Part shown: piece by piece, positions 51,603 to 62,946 of the stretch | How the letters are laid out: each line of letters starts with the position of its first letter | Position numbering within the stretch: the first letter of the stretch is position 1 | Origin: Rapana venosa | Taxonomy: Eukaryota; Mollusca; Gastropoda; Neogastropoda; Muricidae | Direction: 5' to 3' | Length of the DNA: 64,000 nucleotides | Assembly (NCBI GenBank): GCA_028751875.1 | Contig: CM054140.1 | Location: 7,132,570-7,196,569, forward strand | Notes under the pieces: generated by a model | Database searches by the model: none | What the model was told of the DNA's origin: nothing | Seen by the model: only the letters and a program-made list of their open reading frames with translations | Made by a program: the position numbers and the translations under genes

Positions 51603-54182
51603 GAGAAAAATCACCAGACCACCGTCAACGTTTCTCCCGGTCTCAAGGATGTCAGACAAGAGAATGGACTCAGCCAGAAGAACGGGATCAGACACGAAAA
51701 TGGTATCAGACATGACCATGGCATGAAACACGAAAACGGAGTTCTACATCAAAACGGCATCAAGGAAACCAGCAGCACAACCAAGCGGGAAGAAGAAGAA
51801 GACAACAGCGACAAAGGAAACCAGCCACAGGAAAACGGCGCCACCAACCTCACCCACACCCACACCTCACCAGAAGACTCCACCATGTGTGACATCAACC
51901 TGGACGACACCGACACTCCACCACCACCACCACCACCACCACCCAAGGCCTCCTCCTCCTCCTCCCCGGAAAGCAGCAGCGAGCACCCCCCTGCCCCCCC
52001 TCCCCCCCAGGCCATCAACTTCTTGACGGCGCTGCTGCTGCCAGGCGTGGTGCCCTACGCGCTGTGCTACGCCTTCCTCAAGCTGGTCAACTACTCCTTC
52101 TTCTTCTGGCTGCCCTTCTACCTCTCCAGCGCCTACGGCATGGCCGAGACCGTGGCCGACCAGCTGTCCATCTGGTACGACCTGGGCGGGGTGGTGGGGG
52201 GCACCCTGGCCGGCTTCCTCTCGGACCGGCTGCAGTCGCGGACCGTGGTGGTGGTGCCCATGCTGGTGGCCGCGGTGCCCCTGCTGTTCGTGTACGGCAT
52301 GACGGGCGTGGCGGGCACCCTTCTCACCAACGGCGGGCTGCTCTTTGGGCTGGGCTGCCTCATCGGCGGCGTCTCCAACCTCATCAGGTCAAACAGCGTC
52401 GCTGGTGGTGGTAGTGTGTGGTGTGGAGTGTGGTGTGTTTGGGGTGTGGTGTGTGTTGTGGTTGTGGTTGTGGCTGTGGTGTGGTGTGGTTGTGGTTGTG
52501 GTGTGGTTGGGTTGTGGTTGTGGTTGTGGTTGTGGTTGGGTTGTGTTGGGTTGTGGTTGTGGTGTGGTGTGGTGTGGTTGTGGTTGGGTTGTGGTGGGGT
52601 TGGGTTGTTTTGGGTTGTGGTTGTGGTTGTGGTGTGGTGTGATGGGTTGTGGTTGTGTGGTGTGGTGTGGTGGGTTGTGTTGGGTTGTGGTTGTGGTTGT
52701 AGTTGTGTTGTGTTGTGGTTGTGTTGGGTGTGTTGGGTTGTGTGGTGTGGTGGGTATGTTGGGTTGGGGTTGTGGTTGTGGTTGGGTTGGGTTGGGTTGA
52801 TTTGGGTTGTGGTGTGGTGCTGTGTGGTTGGGTTGTTTTGGGTTGTGTGTGGTTGTGGTGTGGTTGTGTTGTGGTGTGTTGTATCGTACCGTATCGTATT
52901 GTATCGTATTGTGCTGTATTGTAATGTATACCACTTTAAGCCAAAGCAGATTTATCTGAGTGAAATTCTGGCTGCTCTCCCCGGAGAAAGCACGTCACCA
53001 CAACAGCAGAGCCACCCATTTTCTTTCTTTTCCTGTCTGCATATGTATTTGTTTCCCTATCAGAGTGGCTTTTTCCTACTGAATTTTGCCAGGGACAACG
53101 CTCTTGTTGCCCAGGATTCTTGTACATGCGCTAAAATGCGTGTTGTAAGCGCTTCGATTTGTTTTTTTTTTTTACAAGATTCAGCGCTATATAAATTCCA
53201 TATATTATTATTATTATTATTATTATTGTATACGGGACGCCGGTTTATCGTCTCCTCCGAAAGACTAGCACTCAGACCACCTCTCACGGTCTAGTGGATG
53301 GCGGGAACATTTTCGGGCACAAACGGGTATCAAACCACCACACACTTCGAACCCGGGCTTTTGGCTAGAGCACGAGCGTGATGCGCATCACTCTGACCAC
53401 CAGGATATCCCGTCCCCCATTATTATGTGTGTGAAGTCAAATCAGGTCAAGTCAAATTTTTATTTCCAGATGGTACATTGAATAAGCAATGCATTTGCTT
53501 GTTTTGCAGCATCGAGCGTGTGTGAGGTTGGGAGTGAGCAGATAAACCCTATGACAAATGGGAACTAGATCTAGGTGGGACTGGCCAAAGATAAGTCCCC
53601 TGGAAGAAAACACACTTGTTGACATGGCAGACGTGGCTGCAAAAGCAGCTATCTGTGGGGAAGACCAGGAAGAAAGGAACAGGGGCACACAGTGATAAGA
53701 GCTCCACACACACACACACACACACACTTCTGGATAACTCCGTGGCCAGAGCACTCGCTTTCCCCCAGCAAAGGTTTAGCAGCATCGAGCGTGGTTAAAG
53801 GCTCCTTAAAACTCCATCCACCTTTGGTGGTAAAAGAGTAGCCAGTTATGCCTGGAGGAATTGGAGGCACACACACACACACACACACAAAGAGAAAGAA
53901 CAAAAATAGAAAGAATTTTGTACGATTTCCCATGGTAGACTTGAAAGTGGGAACCTGCTAGTGTATTAATTCCCTGTACATAGGCCCTACATGGAGTGTT
54001 GTAGTGTTCTGCAAAAATTAATGTGGGTGATGATTTGATCTAGGCGCTAGATGTAATGCATGCGTTCGCATAGGGGACCTCCCTATGGAATCTGATCTTT
54101 TAGGACCTACCTCTTTGGGGAAAAAAATAACCTTGGTTTGGTTTCGTTCTTTCTTTGTTTTTGTTTAAAATAAACTTCCGGT

Positions 54183-54225
<43 letters not shown>

Positions 54226-57077
54226 CTGTCAGTATAAATGCCATCCCCCACCTTTTGTAAATTCTGTGCTAGGAATTCCCTCTTTTCTAACCCTCTCTGT
54301 CTCTGCCTTGTTCCTTTTCTTCCTGTCACCTCCTTCTTGGTTATTTCTGGACTTCTTGCCCCCCCCCCCCCCCCCCAAGAAAGACTTAAAAGATAACATT
54401 CTGTCCCACACCAAGTTCTGGGCCTGACTTGTCAAGCGCTTAACGGCAGTGCAACGTATTTTCGCTCATAAGACAGACAATAATAGTTACTGTCTGAAGT
54501 TCGATAAAGAAGATGGAGAAGAAGCTTACAAAGACACAGACCAGTAGAAAGAAACAGAGAGATAACCCCACTCGGGCATAAAAAGTAAGTCGTTCAAAAC
54601 AGATTGCTAGATAAGCAAACGAAATAGACTTTGTTCCTGAATCACGCGTATTACTCGTGAATAGGGGATTTCAAAGAAAAAGAAATAATCAAAAGATAAG
54701 ATGGCCGCCCCTCAGTATTATCCGGGTCTTTCACTGAGTGACCTTTAGCCCCTTGTCAACTAGGGCAGCCATCTTGCTGTCTTTTTTTTGGGTGTTGTCT
54801 TTTGTGTTTTGTGTTTGACTCAAGCCATGCGTGTGTCCTGATCTAACCACCGACTTTTTTCTATGCATGTAAGAAAACGGCCAGCAGATGGGACCCATTT
54901 TGAACTCTTATCAGTATCACCTGACAGTGTTCTGCTAGTTTATTTGTCAGGTGCATTTAGCAAGCAGTTTTCTCTGTGTGTGTGTGTGTGTGTGTAGACC
55001 TATTGTCTGTCTCTGGCTTTGTCTCTGTCTATCTGGCTGGATCTACCCTATCTATCTGTTTTTGTCTGTATGTCTCCAGTCTGTCTCAACCTGCATGTCT
55101 GTCTGTGTCCCTACCTGTCTGTCTGCCTGTCTGTCTCGACTTTGCATTTCTGTCTCTGTCTCTACCTGTTTGTCTGGCTGGCTCTTTCTATCTATCTCTG
55201 TCTTAATATTTTTGTCTTTCTCTCTTTCTCCAATTTTGCAGCGCTTGCTGACTCAGAAGCCAACATAAAAAAGATGCCACTATTTTCTTGCTTGCTGCAA
55301 TGCCAAATTTAGTTATCTTGAGTTTTCATTATATCATGCCTCTCAATAAAACAAGCCCCACACAACCAGGGATACAGTCAGAAACAGCAGTCGCCCTTTA
55401 AGCAGGTGACACACTAGCCTCCCGAACGGCAAGGTCCGGACTGCTAGGATGAAACAGATCCAAATGGGTCATCTGTCACTGTAAATGCACATCTGAGCAC
55501 CTTGTGCTGTAAGGTTTAACCCCACTGTTGGAGATGGAGCTGTTCAATTTGGATCTGGTTGAAACGGCCAGTTCGGGCAATTCAGCCAATCAGCAAAGAG
55601 CACTGAGGTGACATCTCACTAACACAAATATGGCGTCAAGTAGCAAGGTGCTCAAGCTATCAGATATAGAAACACGTTATTTGCTTGATCCTATCGAAGC
55701 CATGGAGCAAAGTGTAAAATGGACCCATATTTTCTTTCCTGCTGTAACCATGCACTCAATGCATCTCTTCTTTCCACGTTTAAAAAAAAATCATGTAGGC
55801 AACATAAATGCCAAATATTTTGTAGATGTCACCCATTTTGCTTTCTCAATTGGATGAATTATTTTCACCTCTTAAATCCGTTTCGGAAGTCTGTGCAGCA
55901 CTCCTTCCATTTCAAATGGACAGGTTTTCCTGGACAGGTCCCTGTGGATGGGTGGGGTGGGGGGGGGGGGGAGGCTGTCAGTATAAATAGCTTTCCCACC
56001 ATCTGGAAATTCTGTGTTTGAAATTCCCTCTTTTCTGTCCCTCTCTTTGTCTCTTCCTTCGCCCTTTTCTTCCTGTCACCTCCTTCTTGTTTATTTTCTG
56101 CCTTCTGGGTCCATTCTCTTGCCTTTTTCTTTTCCCCAGAAAGATTTAAAATATAACAATTTTCTCCCAAGATGAAATCCGATGCTGCTGGGCCTGACTT
56201 GTCAGGGGCTTAACGGAGTGCCAACACATTTTCAATCTTGACAGACAACAGCCGTAGCTGTCTGAGGTTCGACGACGAAGACAACGACATTCCCTCAGTC
56301 ACTCTCCAATGACGAACGCTGTATTCTGCACTAGCAAGGTTATTATTTTATTTTTAAAATCTTTTACCGCTTTAAGTCACGGCAGATTTTTCTGCGTGAA
56401 TTTCGGGCTGCTCTCCCCGGAGAGAGCGCGTCGCCACAAGAGCAGCGCCATCCATGATCTTTTTTCTTTTCCTATCTACAACTGTATTTGTTTCCCTATC
56501 AGAATGTTACCAGGGACAACTCTCTTGTTTGCCGTGGGTTATTTTACGTGCGCTGAATAGTTAATGTGCAACACACGCGACCTCGGTTTATCGTCTCATC
56601 CGAAAGACTAGCACCCAGACCACCACTCATGGTCTAGTGGATGGGGGGTTAAACGTTCCGGGTCCAAACGGGGTTCGAACCTCCGCACACTTCCAACCCG
56701 GACTTTTTGGTTTCTAGGCAGGCGCGTTACCTCTAGACCACCGATGCACCTGTAGCTGTCAGCTAAGCTGTTGGGGGCCTTGCTGTAATAATCCCTCCTC
56801 CTTCACCTGTTTCAGTGCCGCCATCTCCGCGGACCTGGGCCGGCAGAAGGCGCTGAAGGGGAACCCCAAGGCCCTGTCCACGGTCACCGGCATTCTGGAC
56901 GGCACGGGCAGCACGGGGGCGGCCTTAGGCCAGGTGGCGGTCCCTCACTTGCAAGTGGCCTCCGGGTGGCGCTCAGTCTTCTACCTCTTCATGGTCTGCA
57001 CCTTCCTCACCGCCGTCTGCATCATCCGCATCTTCTGGCAGGAGGCTAAGGCGCTGATCCGCCGCTTACGTCAGTGA
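50830..57077 (+). CDS. SLC37A2: SLC37A1/A2-type sugar-phosphate exchanger (gene span)
   Basis: Two coding exons, 50830-52387 and 56816-57077, encode a ~606-residue major-facilitator transporter of the SLC37 family. Vertebrate SLC37A1/A2 are ER-membrane phosphate-linked glucose-6-phosphate antiporters; function here is inferred by family. The start at 50830 has a good context (CAGCCATGG). Exon 1 holds predicted TM1-TM10 and exon 2 TM11-TM12; the junction AG|T gives Ser in GGVSNLIRSAAISADLGRQ. The two family halves are read in different frames, separated by an apparent one-base deficit near 51596-51607 (see exon entries). The central loop between TM6 and TM7 is unusually long (~130 residues) and rich in N/G, E and P. 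A1 versus A2 cannot be settled here. Confidence 0.88.
51603..52387 (+). CDS. SLC37A2: SLC37 exon 1, linker and C-terminal half (frame 0)
   Basis: From 51603 the shifted frame is open: HQTTVNVSPGLKDVRQENGL, SQKNGIRHENGIRHDHGMKH, an EEEED stretch, a nine-proline run and SSSSSPESSSEHPPAPPPP. Then come TM7 (INFLTALLLPGVVPYALCYA), KLVNYSFFFWLPFYLSSAYG, TM8 (GGVVGGTLAGFLSDRLQSR), TM9 (VPMLVAAVPLLFVYGMTG) and TM10 (GLLFGLGCLIGGVSNLI). Donor ATCAG|GTCAAA is at 52388. A separate start at 51723 is possible but would give half a transporter; a base missing in CCCC or AAAAA near 51600 is simpler. Confidence 0.85.
52395..52925 (+). repeat. GTTGTGG/GTGTGG-rich tandem tract
   Basis: Degenerate repeats of TTGTGGTTGTGGTT and GGGTTG with CGTATCGTATTG at the end. 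Starts only a few bases after the SLC37 donor. G-rich on the sense strand, so RNA quadruplex formation near the donor is possible. Confidence 0.9.
52925..53420 (-). mobile_element. SINE-D with nested R2 element
   Basis: Minus-strand SINE-D (head near 53415 GGGATATCCTGGTGGTCAGA, GATAAACCGGCGTCCCGT, GCAACAAGAGCGTTGTCCCT) interrupted at 53135-53230 by an R2 element (AGCGCTATATAAATTCC, (ATT)n). Clear insertion of R2 into an existing SINE. Confidence 0.82.
53430..54180 (+). other. SLC37 intron, mixed repeats
   Basis: AAGTCAAATCAGGTCAAGTC near 53435 resembles a minus-strand LINE tail; (CA)n at 53705-53728 and 53868-53890; a SINE-C head fragment (GGATAACTCCGTGGCCAGAG) at 53732-53800. No exon. Confidence 0.5.
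54183..54225 (+). repeat. 43-base poly(G) run
   Basis: Uninterrupted G, immediately followed by CTGTCAGTATAAATGCC, the start of an R1 element. Confidence 0.98.
54226..54515 (+). mobile_element. R1 element
   Basis: CTGTCAGTATAAATGCCATC, GTGCTAGGAATTCCCTC, CTTCCTGTCACCTCCTTC, GGCCTGACTTGTCAAGCGCT, GACAGACAATAATAGTTACT, ending GTTCGATAAAGAAGATGG. A C-rich run at 54360-54377 interrupts it. Confidence 0.85.
54516..55380. other. SLC37 intron, no gene recognised
   Basis: Includes an imperfect inverted repeat around AAGATGGCCGCCCC (54699) and GGGCAGCCATCTT (54764), and CTGT-rich low-complexity sequence at 55005-55240. Confidence 0.55.
55385..55925 (+). pseudogene. Possible DNA-transposon 5' remnant with short frame
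   Basis: GTGACACACTAGCCTCCCGA at 55407 looks like a transposon terminus, and ATTCAGCCAATCAGCAAAG precedes an ATG at 55630. The frame MASSSKVLKLSDIETRYLL runs 75 codons; a second frame over 55719-56021 is also open. No transposase family is recognised and no matching inverted end was found. Confidence 0.3.
55970..56295 (+). mobile_element. R1 element
   Basis: Preceded by a G-rich run. CTGTCAGTATAAATAGCTTT, CTTCCTGTCACCTCCTTC, GGCCTGACTTGTCAGGGGCT, GACAGACAACAGCCGTAGCT and the tail GTTCGACGACGAAGACAACG. Confidence 0.85.
56340..56755 (-). mobile_element. SINE-D, near full length
   Basis: Minus strand: CATCGGTGGTCTAGAGGTAA, GGAGGTTCGAACCCCG (B box), GATGAGACGATAAACCGAGG, GTTGTCCCTGGTAACATTCT, TGCTCTTGTGGCGACGCGCT. 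It ends ~60 bp before the acceptor of SLC37 exon 2. Confidence 0.87.
56816..57077 (+). CDS. SLC37A2: SLC37 exon 2, C-terminus
   Basis: Acceptor CACCTGTTTCAG ends at 56815. The first base completes Ser, then AAISADLGRQKALKGNPKA, LSTVTGILDGTGSTGAALGQ (TM11; DGTGS is a family hallmark), VASGWRSVFYLFMVCTFLTA and VCIIRIFWQEAKALIRRLRQ, stop TGA 57075-57077. No C-terminal KKXX ER-retrieval motif is visible. Very high third-position GC, as in exon 1. Confidence 0.93.
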
Positions 57078-58360
<1,283 letters not shown>

Positions 58361-58369
58361 TCGAAAATG

Positions 58370-58530
58370 ACCCCCCCCCCCCCCCACGCTCCCGCCCTTC
58401 CTCCCCCCCCTCCCGCAACTCCCCCCCCCCCCCCCACACACACACGCAAGCACGCGCGCGCGCGCGGCAACACACACCACACACACACACACACACACAC
58501 CACACACACACACACACACAACACACCATG
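58370..58530. repeat. C-rich and (CA)n tracts
   Basis: Long C runs with CTCCCGC, then GCGCGCGCGCG and CACACA repeats; minus-strand C/V/G frames are artefacts. Confidence 0.92.
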
Positions 58531-58631
58531 CCAAAAGCTTTAACAAAATTCTGCAGAGATTATTTACAGACTCTATACATATTGAAAAATTTGTATTTCA
58601 CCTGCGCTGGCGTGAGCAAAAAGGTGAAATT

Positions 58632-58919
58632 AATAATAATAATAATAACGTATGGAATTTATATAGCGCTGAATCTTGTAAAGCAACAAATCAAAGCGCT
58701 CAGATTTTTTTCTCTCGAGGATAATGGAATAAGCACTCATGTGCTTTTTTTTTTACATCTAGTCCCCGTGTGTATGCAGCTTTGTAAATTTTGTCATCTG
58801 TTCCCACCGGCACACAATGGCTTACTCTTTCGAAAAGCGGAACAGGATTTAACGTGTGCGCAAGATGTTCTGCATGTGTCGCGGGCCTCGGTTTATTGTC
58901 TCATCCGAAGGAATTCGAG

Positions 58920-58925
<6 letters not shown>
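58632..58925 (-). mobile_element. R2 element joined to SINE-A
   Basis: R2 (AATAATAATAAC, GGAATTTATATAGCGCTGAA, CAAATCAAAGCGCTC) at 58632-58702, then a minus-strand SINE-A (tail side CTCGAGGATAATGGAATAAG, then CACAATGGCTTACTC, GGGCCTCGGTTTATTGTCTC). A (CT)n run follows at 58926-59000. Confidence 0.8.
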
Positions 58926-59001
<76 letters not shown>

Positions 59002-59142
59002 ACCTAAATTGTTTAATTGTAATTGATGTATCTGTTTTGATATTAATGTTCAAGCCAGTAGGGGATTGTGTGTTTCTTGAACCCGTACTTATATCTTTTC
59101 TCAAAGTAATTATAATCGATGCATCTCTTTGACATTAATATT

Positions 59143-59228
59143 TAATAATAATAATAATAATAATAATATATGGAATTTATATAGCGCTGAATCTGGTAAA
59201 AAAACCCAAACAAATCGAAGCGCTTTTA
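59143..59228 (+). repeat. R2 element
   Basis: (AATAAT)n, ATGGAATTTATATAGCGCTG, CAAATCGAAGCGCTTTT. Confidence 0.85.
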
Positions 59229-59299
59229 GGTCATTTGAGGATGATGTGTTTGTTGAATATACATTTATCTCTTTTCTTTAAATCACAGGTTGAACTTTT

Positions 59300-59450
59300 G
59301 TTGTCGTTGTTGTAGTTGAGGTGTTTGTTTTATTTTTGTGTGTATTTTGTTGACAGTCCCTAATCAGGGCAAGGGCCGAATGAAAAAAAGTATATGAATA
59401 CTTACTCTGTAACCCTTGGAAAATAAAGATCATTCATTCATTCATTCATT
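59300..59450 (+). mobile_element. LINE-type 3' end
   Basis: CAGTCCCTAATCAGGGCAAG, GGCCGAATGAAAAAAAG, TCTGTAACCCTTGGAAAATA then (ATTC)n. The arrangement of 3' UTR and short simple tail resembles non-LTR elements. Alternatively AATAAA at 59421 could be a polyadenylation signal of an unrecognised transcript. Confidence 0.4.
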
Positions 59451-60093
59451 CTCTCTCATGAACACCCGCATGATCATATGCTAATACACTCATGCCTGCA
59501 CATTGTATATGCACACTGACGTTCATAAAATCCTAGATTATGCAGGGCAGAAGGAACGAGTTTCAGCTTTGTGGACATGTGGTGATTTAACCTGTTGTGC
59601 CCAGTGCGGAGTCTTTGAATTATGACTTGTTCTTCTCTTGTGAGAGTTTAAAACCAAACTCAAGGGTGTTAAAAAAAAATCTTTTATGAGTAGGTGGATG
59701 GGCAAAAAACTCGATTTGTTTTTTTCTTTGACAAAAACCTGCAGTACTTATATATATAAAAATGTCACTGGCTATGATAGATTTGTTGGGAAGATTTCAA
59801 TGTATAAATATTTTTTTGAAAGATAATGATTGAAATTTAACAGTTGTTGACACGTTAGGATGAAACGTTATCATAGTTTGATTTTGCGTTCTTTTGTGTA
59901 TATGCTTTTGTGTTTTTAATCTGTTTTTGACTGACTCAACCATGTAAATAATCTTTTATGCTATTAATCTTGTACAGATTTTGTTTGACACTTTTAATCA
60001 TCACTATTGTTGGATTTAAACGTGGTGATTTTATGTTGCTCACCATATAGCGTGATGATAATATTGTTTCCCAAATTTAAAAAAAGAACACAC

Positions 60094-60179
<86 letters not shown>

Positions 60180-60780
60180 TTGCATTTGTTCATGGTCTGC
60201 ATAGGGGCACGAATTTTTCTTTGCTTGTTTGTTAATCTTTCTTTTTTTTCTTAAATTCAAGAATTAGCATTTTATTATGTTCCAGTTTCAGGTGACTGAC
60301 CGACAGTTTGGAGACTGCAGTTGTAGGTTTGGGGTCAAGTTTTGTGTCCACAGGCTTCTTTTCATGTTGAACATGTATTTTCTTTAAATGTTCAAAGTTA
60401 TTGGTTTACTTAGTACACTACTGTGTCTAAGATGCAAGATGCGATTTAAAGAAATATTCTCTGATGTTACTGTGTGTGTGTGTGTGTGGTGTGTGTGTGT
60501 GTGTGTGTGTTGTGTGTGTTTTAAAACAAGTATTGTGCTCATGACATGATTTTCTTTTATTTGAGATAAAGTTGCATCTTATATATATATATATATAAAA
60601 TTTCAGATATATTTTTTCATACATTCATTGTACATTTCTGTACATATTCATTCACCGAAAAAGTTTTTTTTTAAATAAAAAAACAACCATCACTTGACCT
60701 CACATAAGTTGGCTTGAACTGATTTGGGGGTGGGTGGGTGGGAATGTATGTGTGTATGTATATATGTATTTGTATACTTG
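59451..60780. other. No gene recognised
   Basis: AT-rich with an (AT)n tract (60097-60175), a GT tract (60470-60520) and a second AT run (60580-60600). Confidence 0.6.
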
Positions 60781-61110
60781 TATTTGTATACTACTCAAAG
60801 TCGTAACAAATCTCTGAATGAAATTCCATGAGAGTTTGACGCCACAAGAACAGCGCCACCCATTATTTTTTTCTTTTCCTGTCTGCATATGTATTTGTTT
60901 CCCTACCAGAATCGCTCTTTCCTTTCTTTTTTTTTAAACAAAATTTTGCCACGGACAGTTCTCTTGTTACCGCGGATTCTTTCACGTGCGCTAAATGCGT
61001 GTTGCACAAGGGACCTCGATTTATGGTTACCCCCGAAAGACTAGCACCAAGACCATCACTCATGGTCTAGTGGATGGGGCAAAAGCTTTGGGCACAAAAT
61101 GGGATGGAAC
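60780..61110 (-). mobile_element. SINE-D, head replaced
   Basis: Minus strand: TAGACCATGAGTGATGGTCT, ATAAATCGAGGTCCCTTGTG, GTAACAAGAGAACTGTCCG, GGGTGGCGCTGTTCTTGTGG. The tRNA-like head is missing; a D2 module in the opposite orientation (AAGGCAACCTTCTTGGTGG, AAAATCTCACCATTGGTGAA) joins at 61115. Confidence 0.75.
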
Positions 61111-61114
61111 CCGG

Positions 61115-61200
61115 AATAAGGCAACCTTCTTGGTGGGCAAAAATGATCGCATACACAAAATCTCACCATTGGTGAACCTGGGGGCTGTAGCTGAGGAACA
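61115..61200 (+). mobile_element. D2 SINE module fragment
   Basis: CTTGGTGGGCAAAAATGATC, GCATACACAAAATCTCACCA, TTGGTGAACCTGGGGGCTG. Confidence 0.78.
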
Positions 61201-61319
61201 AACGAAAAGAAAAAAGGGGAAGGAAGGGGGAAGTGAAATCAGCAGCAATATCAATGGAATCAGCAGCAATATCCATCATCTCCCGGTGAACAACCCTCTT
61301 TAACCAACAACCACTTCCC

Positions 61320-61535
61320 CCATAGGGATGCCAGGGGCCTGTCAGCATAAAGAGCATCCCCACCTTCTGAAAATTCTGTGCTACCGATTCCCTCTTTTCT
61401 ATCCCTCTCTTTGTTTTGTGCCTTGTTCGTTTTCTTCCTCTCACCCTCCCTTCTTGTCTATTTTCTGCCTTCTTGATTCATTCTCCCTCTCCTGCCTTTT
61501 GTCCCAGAAAGACTTAAAAGATCATTCTCTCCCAC
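61320..61535 (+). mobile_element. R1 element, 3' truncated
   Basis: ATAGGGATGCCAGGGGCCTG, TCAGCATAAAGAGCATCCCC, GTGCTACCGATTCCCTC, TTCCTCTCACCCTCCCTTC, AGAAAGACTTAAAAGATCAT, then cut at CCCACGCCGAAG and joined to a SINE-A 3' part. Confidence 0.82.
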
Positions 61536-61668
61536 GCCGAAGTGCCTGTGGAAACAGAGGACAAAATTTACAAAACCGCATACACACGGGGACTGGTGTA
61601 AAAAAAAGCACATGAGTGCTTATTTCATTATCCTCGATATAAAAGAATAAATAAATAAATAAATACAG
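61536..61668 (+). mobile_element. SINE-A 3' part
   Basis: CAGAGGACAAAATTTACAAA, CGCATACACACGGGGACTGG, GCACATGAGTGCTTATTTCA, TTATCCTCGATATAAAAG and an AATAAATAAATAAATAC tail. Confidence 0.85.
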
Positions 61669-62110
61669 TTGGATCTGCGCTAGCGTCCATTCCTTGGTTC
61701 TGTGAGTTCTGAAAGGTCTGAAGCACAGACAACGCATCTGAGAAGATGACAACTCTGGGGGTGAATTGCCTCTCTGTTGGTGCATGCAGAGTGTACTGGC
61801 TTGGAAGGAAGGGAGGGAGGAGGAAAACAACATGACACGAAATGAGCTGGTACATGTGTGCCCTACCAGTACACGGAATCGTAACTCTGTGGGCCGGACA
61901 GGGACGTGGTCAGCTGAAGGCTTCATGCCTGAGACACCGGGCAGTGTGCGTGACTTTCAAATGGCCAGTTGATTGTCAGCGTCAACACGCCTTGCCCCTA
62001 GCGCCACTGTAATTCAGCCTGAATGATTTATCAGTCTCACTGACTACCCCCGCTGCCTGGATTTCGGACACTGCTTACTCCGTCGTTTTCCCCCCTGACC
62101 CTAGGGTATG
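61669..62110. other. No gene recognised
   Basis: Moderate-GC intergenic sequence; open frames here lack splice signals and family resemblance. Confidence 0.5.
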
Positions 62111-62119
62111 TGCGTCCCT

Positions 62120-62261
62120 GGGGTGGGGGGGGGGGGGGGGGTAGGGAGTGAGGGGTGAGGGGGTAGAGGTGGGATGGGGTGAGGATACGTGTGCGTGTGT
62201 GTGTGTGTGTGCGTGGTGTGTGTGTGTGTGTGCGTGGTGTGTGTGGTGTGTGTGGTGCGTG

Positions 62262-62319
<58 letters not shown>

Positions 62320-62450
62320 TGAGGAGAGAGGGAGAGAGAGAGGAGAGAGAGAGAGAGGAGAGGAGGGAGGGGGGGGGTAGGATGACGAGTCTTATTTTCA
62401 AGGGTAACATACTGAAATTATTAGCACACTTTTGTTTATCTGCCTTTTCC

Positions 62451-62546
<96 letters not shown>

Positions 62547-62575
62547 GCAGACAGACAAGACAGACAAGACAGACA
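62120..62575 (+). repeat. G-rich, (GT)n and (GA)n/(GACA)n microsatellites
   Basis: G run at 62126-62140, GT tract 62190-62315, GA tracts 62325-62370 and 62455-62525, GACA repeats 62527-62575. Confidence 0.95.
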
Positions 62576-62579
62576 GAGG

Positions 62580-62740
62580 TTAGTAAGTGCATATTGCACG
62601 CGTACGTGTACTTGCGTGCGTGCTTGCGTGCGTGCGTGCGTTCCTGAGTGCATATGTGCCTGCGTGCTCATGCGTACGTCTGTTATGTGTGCCTGTGCCT
62701 GTGCGTGTGCGTGTGCATGTGCATGTGCGCGCACACAGCG
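62580..62740 (+). repeat. GTGC-rich purine-pyrimidine tract
   Basis: GTGCGTGCTTGCGTGCGTGC and GTGCCTGTGCCTGTGCGTGT repeats, Z-DNA-prone. Confidence 0.85.
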
Positions 62741-62854
62741 AAGGCTTTAAAGGCTGACAAGGGTTGGTTTCTTTATTGACAACAGACACACAGACTAAGG
62801 AGGAAGAAATCTCGACACCGCTCCTTTGTATATGCACTGACCGGCAAAACATAT

Positions 62855-62857
<3 letters not shown>

Positions 62858-62945
<88 letters not shown>
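62858..62945 (+). repeat. (AC)n microsatellite
   Basis: About 43 uninterrupted AC dinucleotides. Confidence 0.97.

Positions 62946-62946
<1 letters not shown>

Larger units (their letters stand above)
52388..56815 (+). other. SLC37A2: SLC37 intron
   Basis: GT at 52388, AG at 56815 (CACCTGTTTCAG). 4.4 kb, holding a (GTTGTGG)n tract, two SINE-D copies, two R1 copies and a possible DNA-transposon remnant. An open frame running on from exon 1 into the G/V-rich repeat is an artefact. Confidence 0.9.

Noticed and set aside
52388..53294. Continuation of the SLC37 second frame into a G/V/W/C-rich tail
   Set aside because: A good donor at 52388 and a perfectly phased, family-matching exon at 56816 show this is intron read-through over a GTTGTGG tract.
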